Shown here in pieces: positions 62,554 to 64,000 of a stretch of DNA of 64,000 nt. The position numbers and the translations under genes are program-made. The notes under the pieces were generated by a model. It searched no databases. It had not been told where the DNA came from and worked only from the letters and a program-made list of their open reading frames with translations. Each line of letters begins with the position of its first letter. The stretch's first letter is position 1. Source of the stretch: an uncultured Bacteroidota bacterium (GTDB taxonomy: Bacteria > Bacteroidota > Bacteroidia > Chitinophagales > Chitinophagaceae); contig CADEDV010000018.1 in assembly GCA_902826165.1 (NCBI GenBank), positions 1 through 64,000 on the forward strand. Reading direction: 5' to 3'.

Positions 62554-64000
62554 ATGACAGACTACAGTAAATACGAAATAGTGGTGGGCCTGGAAGTGCA
62601 TGCCCAGTTGCAAACCAATAGTAAACTTTTTTGTGGTGACAGTATTGCTTTTGGAGCAGAGCCGAACACCCATATCAGCCCGATCACATTGGGCCATCCC
62701 GGCACTTTACCTAAAATGAACCGGAAGGCCATAGAATATGCGGTCAAAATGGGACTGGCCTGCCATTGCGAGATCGAACGCTACAACTATTTTGCCCGTA
62801 AGAATTATTTTTATCCCGACCTGCCCAAAGGTTACCAGGTATCACAACACACCACGCCGGTTTGTAAAGGAGGATATGTAACTATCCGGACAGCAGAGTG
62901 GGAAAGAAATATCCGGCTCAACCGCATCCATATGGAAGAAGATGCCGGTAAAAGTATTCATGATGCTGATCCCGAAAATACCTGCGTGGACTATAACCGG
63001 GCCGGAACTGCCCTGATCGAGATAGTAACAGAACCGGATATTACTTCAGCGGAAGAAGCGTTTGCTTATGTCAGTGAGATCAGGAAACTGGTCCGCTACC
63101 TGGAGATCTGCGATGGGAATATGGAAGAAGGCAGCCTGCGTTGTGATGCAAATATTTCAGTCCGGTTGAAAGGCGAAAGCAAACTGGGAACAAAAGTGGA
63201 AGTAAAGAACCTCAACTCGATCCGCAATGTAAAACGAGCTATCGAGTTTGAAGCCAAACGGCTGATGGAGCTTGTTGATAAGGGAGAAACCGTTATACAA
63301 CAAACCAGGAGCTTTGATGCAAACAACGGCACCACTTTTGCCACCCGGGAAAAAGAGGATGCAGATGATTACCGTTATTTCCCTGAACCCGACCTGGCAC
63401 CGTTTCATTTGCAGGAAGAATTTATTGAAAGAATGAGACAGCAACTACCGGTGCTGCATACGGAAAGGATCAAAAAATATACTTCAGAATACCAGTTGTC
63501 GGATTATGATGCTGCTGTGCTGACAGAAGAAAAAGCCTTTGCTGATTATTTTGAAAAGATCATTGCCTGCACGACGAATTATAAAGGAGCGGCTAACTGG
63601 ATGCTGGGCCCGGTGAAATCATGGCTGAATGAGAATAACAAGGAGATCAGCGATTTTCCTGTGCAGCCGGAAAAGATGGCTGCTATTATCCAATTAACGG
63701 ACGAAGGAAAGCTGAGTTTTTCAGTGGCATCCACCAAATTGTTTTCGTCTTTACTGAAGCAGCCGTCAAAAGAACCCCTGCAAATTGCAGAAGAGGAAAA
63801 TCTTGTACAACAATCGGATATTTCTTCCATTGAACCAATTATTGACGGAGTGCTGGAAAAACTGGCCGATAAAGTGGCGGAATATAAAAAGGGGAAGAAA
63901 GGATTGATCTCACTTTTTGTGGGAGAAGTAATGAAGCAATCCAAAGGGAAAGCCGATCCTAAAGTGACCAACGAATTGTTATTAAAAAAATTAAAATCAT
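62554..64000 (+). CDS. gatB: Asp-tRNA(Asn)/Glu-tRNA(Gln) amidotransferase subunit B (reaches window end)
   Basis: Part of GatCAB, which converts mischarged Glu-tRNA-Gln and Asp-tRNA-Asn. The start MTDYSKYEIVVGLEVHAQLQT, NYFYPDLPKGYQVSQH (about 87-102), RIHMEEDAGKSIHD (about 128-141), DYNRAGTALIEIVTEPD (about 149-165) and KVEVKNLNSIRNVKRAIEFE (about 212-231) are standard. The C-terminal GatB_Yqey domain runs to the end. The frame is open to the last base; the codon at the edge begins with T, so the stop is probably one codon beyond. About 482 residues are visible, close to full length. Confidence 0.95.
   Translation, partial: MTDYSKYEIVVGLEVHAQLQTNSKLFCGDSIAFGAEPNTHISPITLGHPGTLPKMNRKAIEYAVKMGLACHCEIERYNYFARKNYFYPDLPKGYQVSQHTTPVCKGGYVTIRTAEWERNIRLNRIHMEEDAGKSIHDADPENTCVDYNRAGTALIEIVTEPDITSAEEAFAYVSEIRKLVRYLEICDGNMEEGSLRCDANISVRLKGESKLGTKVEVKNLNSIRNVKRAIEFEAKRLMELVDKGETVIQQTRSFDANNGTTFATREKEDADDYRYFPEPDLAPFHLQEEFIERMRQQLPVLHTERIKKYTSEYQLSDYDAAVLTEEKAFADYFEKIIACTTNYKGAANWMLGPVKSWLNENNKEISDFPVQPEKMAAIIQLTDEGKLSFSVASTKLFSSLLKQPSKEPLQIAEEENLVQQSDISSIEPIIDGVLEKLADKVAEYKKGKKGLISLFVGEVMKQSKGKADPKVTNELLLKKLKS

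Noticed and set aside
1-64000. CRISPR arrays, tRNA or rRNA genes, insertion sequences, prophage
   Set aside because: I saw no regular spacer arrays, no cloverleaf with a CCA-ready end, no transposase frames and no phage structural genes; a short tRNA could still be missed by eye.

Overview
The window is a stretch of a Bacteroidota chromosome, most likely family Chitinophagaceae. The evidence is a SusC/SusD pair, the gliding genes gldE and gldD beside mutY and ssb, a 31-residue AURKAIP1/COX24-type protein starting MPCGKKRKRH, a CarB without the C-terminal regulatory domain, many SPII lipoproteins, several TTG starts, few Shine-Dalgarno sites, and TAnnTTTG-type -7 boxes. No rRNA, tRNA, CRISPR array, prophage or insertion sequence was seen. 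Species cannot be named from the sequence alone.

Layout. 1-5165 (minus): DNA polymerase III delta-prime (cut by the window edge), a glutathione-peroxidase-like protein, a beta-helix lipoprotein, ComF and RadA. 5166-5638: a divergent non-coding gap with a candidate small RNA. 5639-10908 (plus): a membrane zinc peptidase, then SusC and SusD. 10970-14145 (minus): RNase G, the tiny ribosomal protein, a TPR protein and an HU/IHF protein. 14288-23930 (plus): mutY-ssb-gldE-gldD, a TPR membrane protein, DUF3109, a LutB-like protein, a methyltransferase and a polysaccharide deacetylase. 23933-29122 (minus): EamA transporter, PurH, ComEC, DinB.

29206-32080 is the least explained region: a phased direct-repeat array, an inverted repeat reaching into a start codon, an unknown protein with a CPPMC motif, a seven-helix membrane protein of about 27% GC, and a small histidine kinase plus response regulator whose kinase starts inside the membrane-protein gene. 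This is my best candidate for an undescribed system. 32137-36461 (minus): CarB, a lipoprotein and a MORN protein. 36539-45869 (plus): M23 peptidase, Bcp, two tandem paralogous lipoproteins, a large propeller-type sensor kinase, its response regulator and an alpha/beta hydrolase. Four genes in this block share an upstream motif (TCMCC-N3-TTCRG), suggesting a local regulon.

46075-55294 (mostly plus): sterol-desaturase family protein, DUF5777 protein, BirA (minus), RsfS, FtsH, LutC-like protein, gamma-glutamylcyclotransferase, LpxH, a secreted protein and an MscS channel. 55299-57637 (minus): thioredoxin-like protein, MerR regulator, M23 peptidase. 57809-64000: AlaS (with an AT-rich internal segment), a 46-residue membrane protein (minus), a GNAT acetyltransferase, a PDZ protein, and GatB running to the window end. 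Most of this is housekeeping: replication and repair, tRNA charging, nucleotide synthesis, proteolysis and envelope building. The accessory content is in the two two-component loci.
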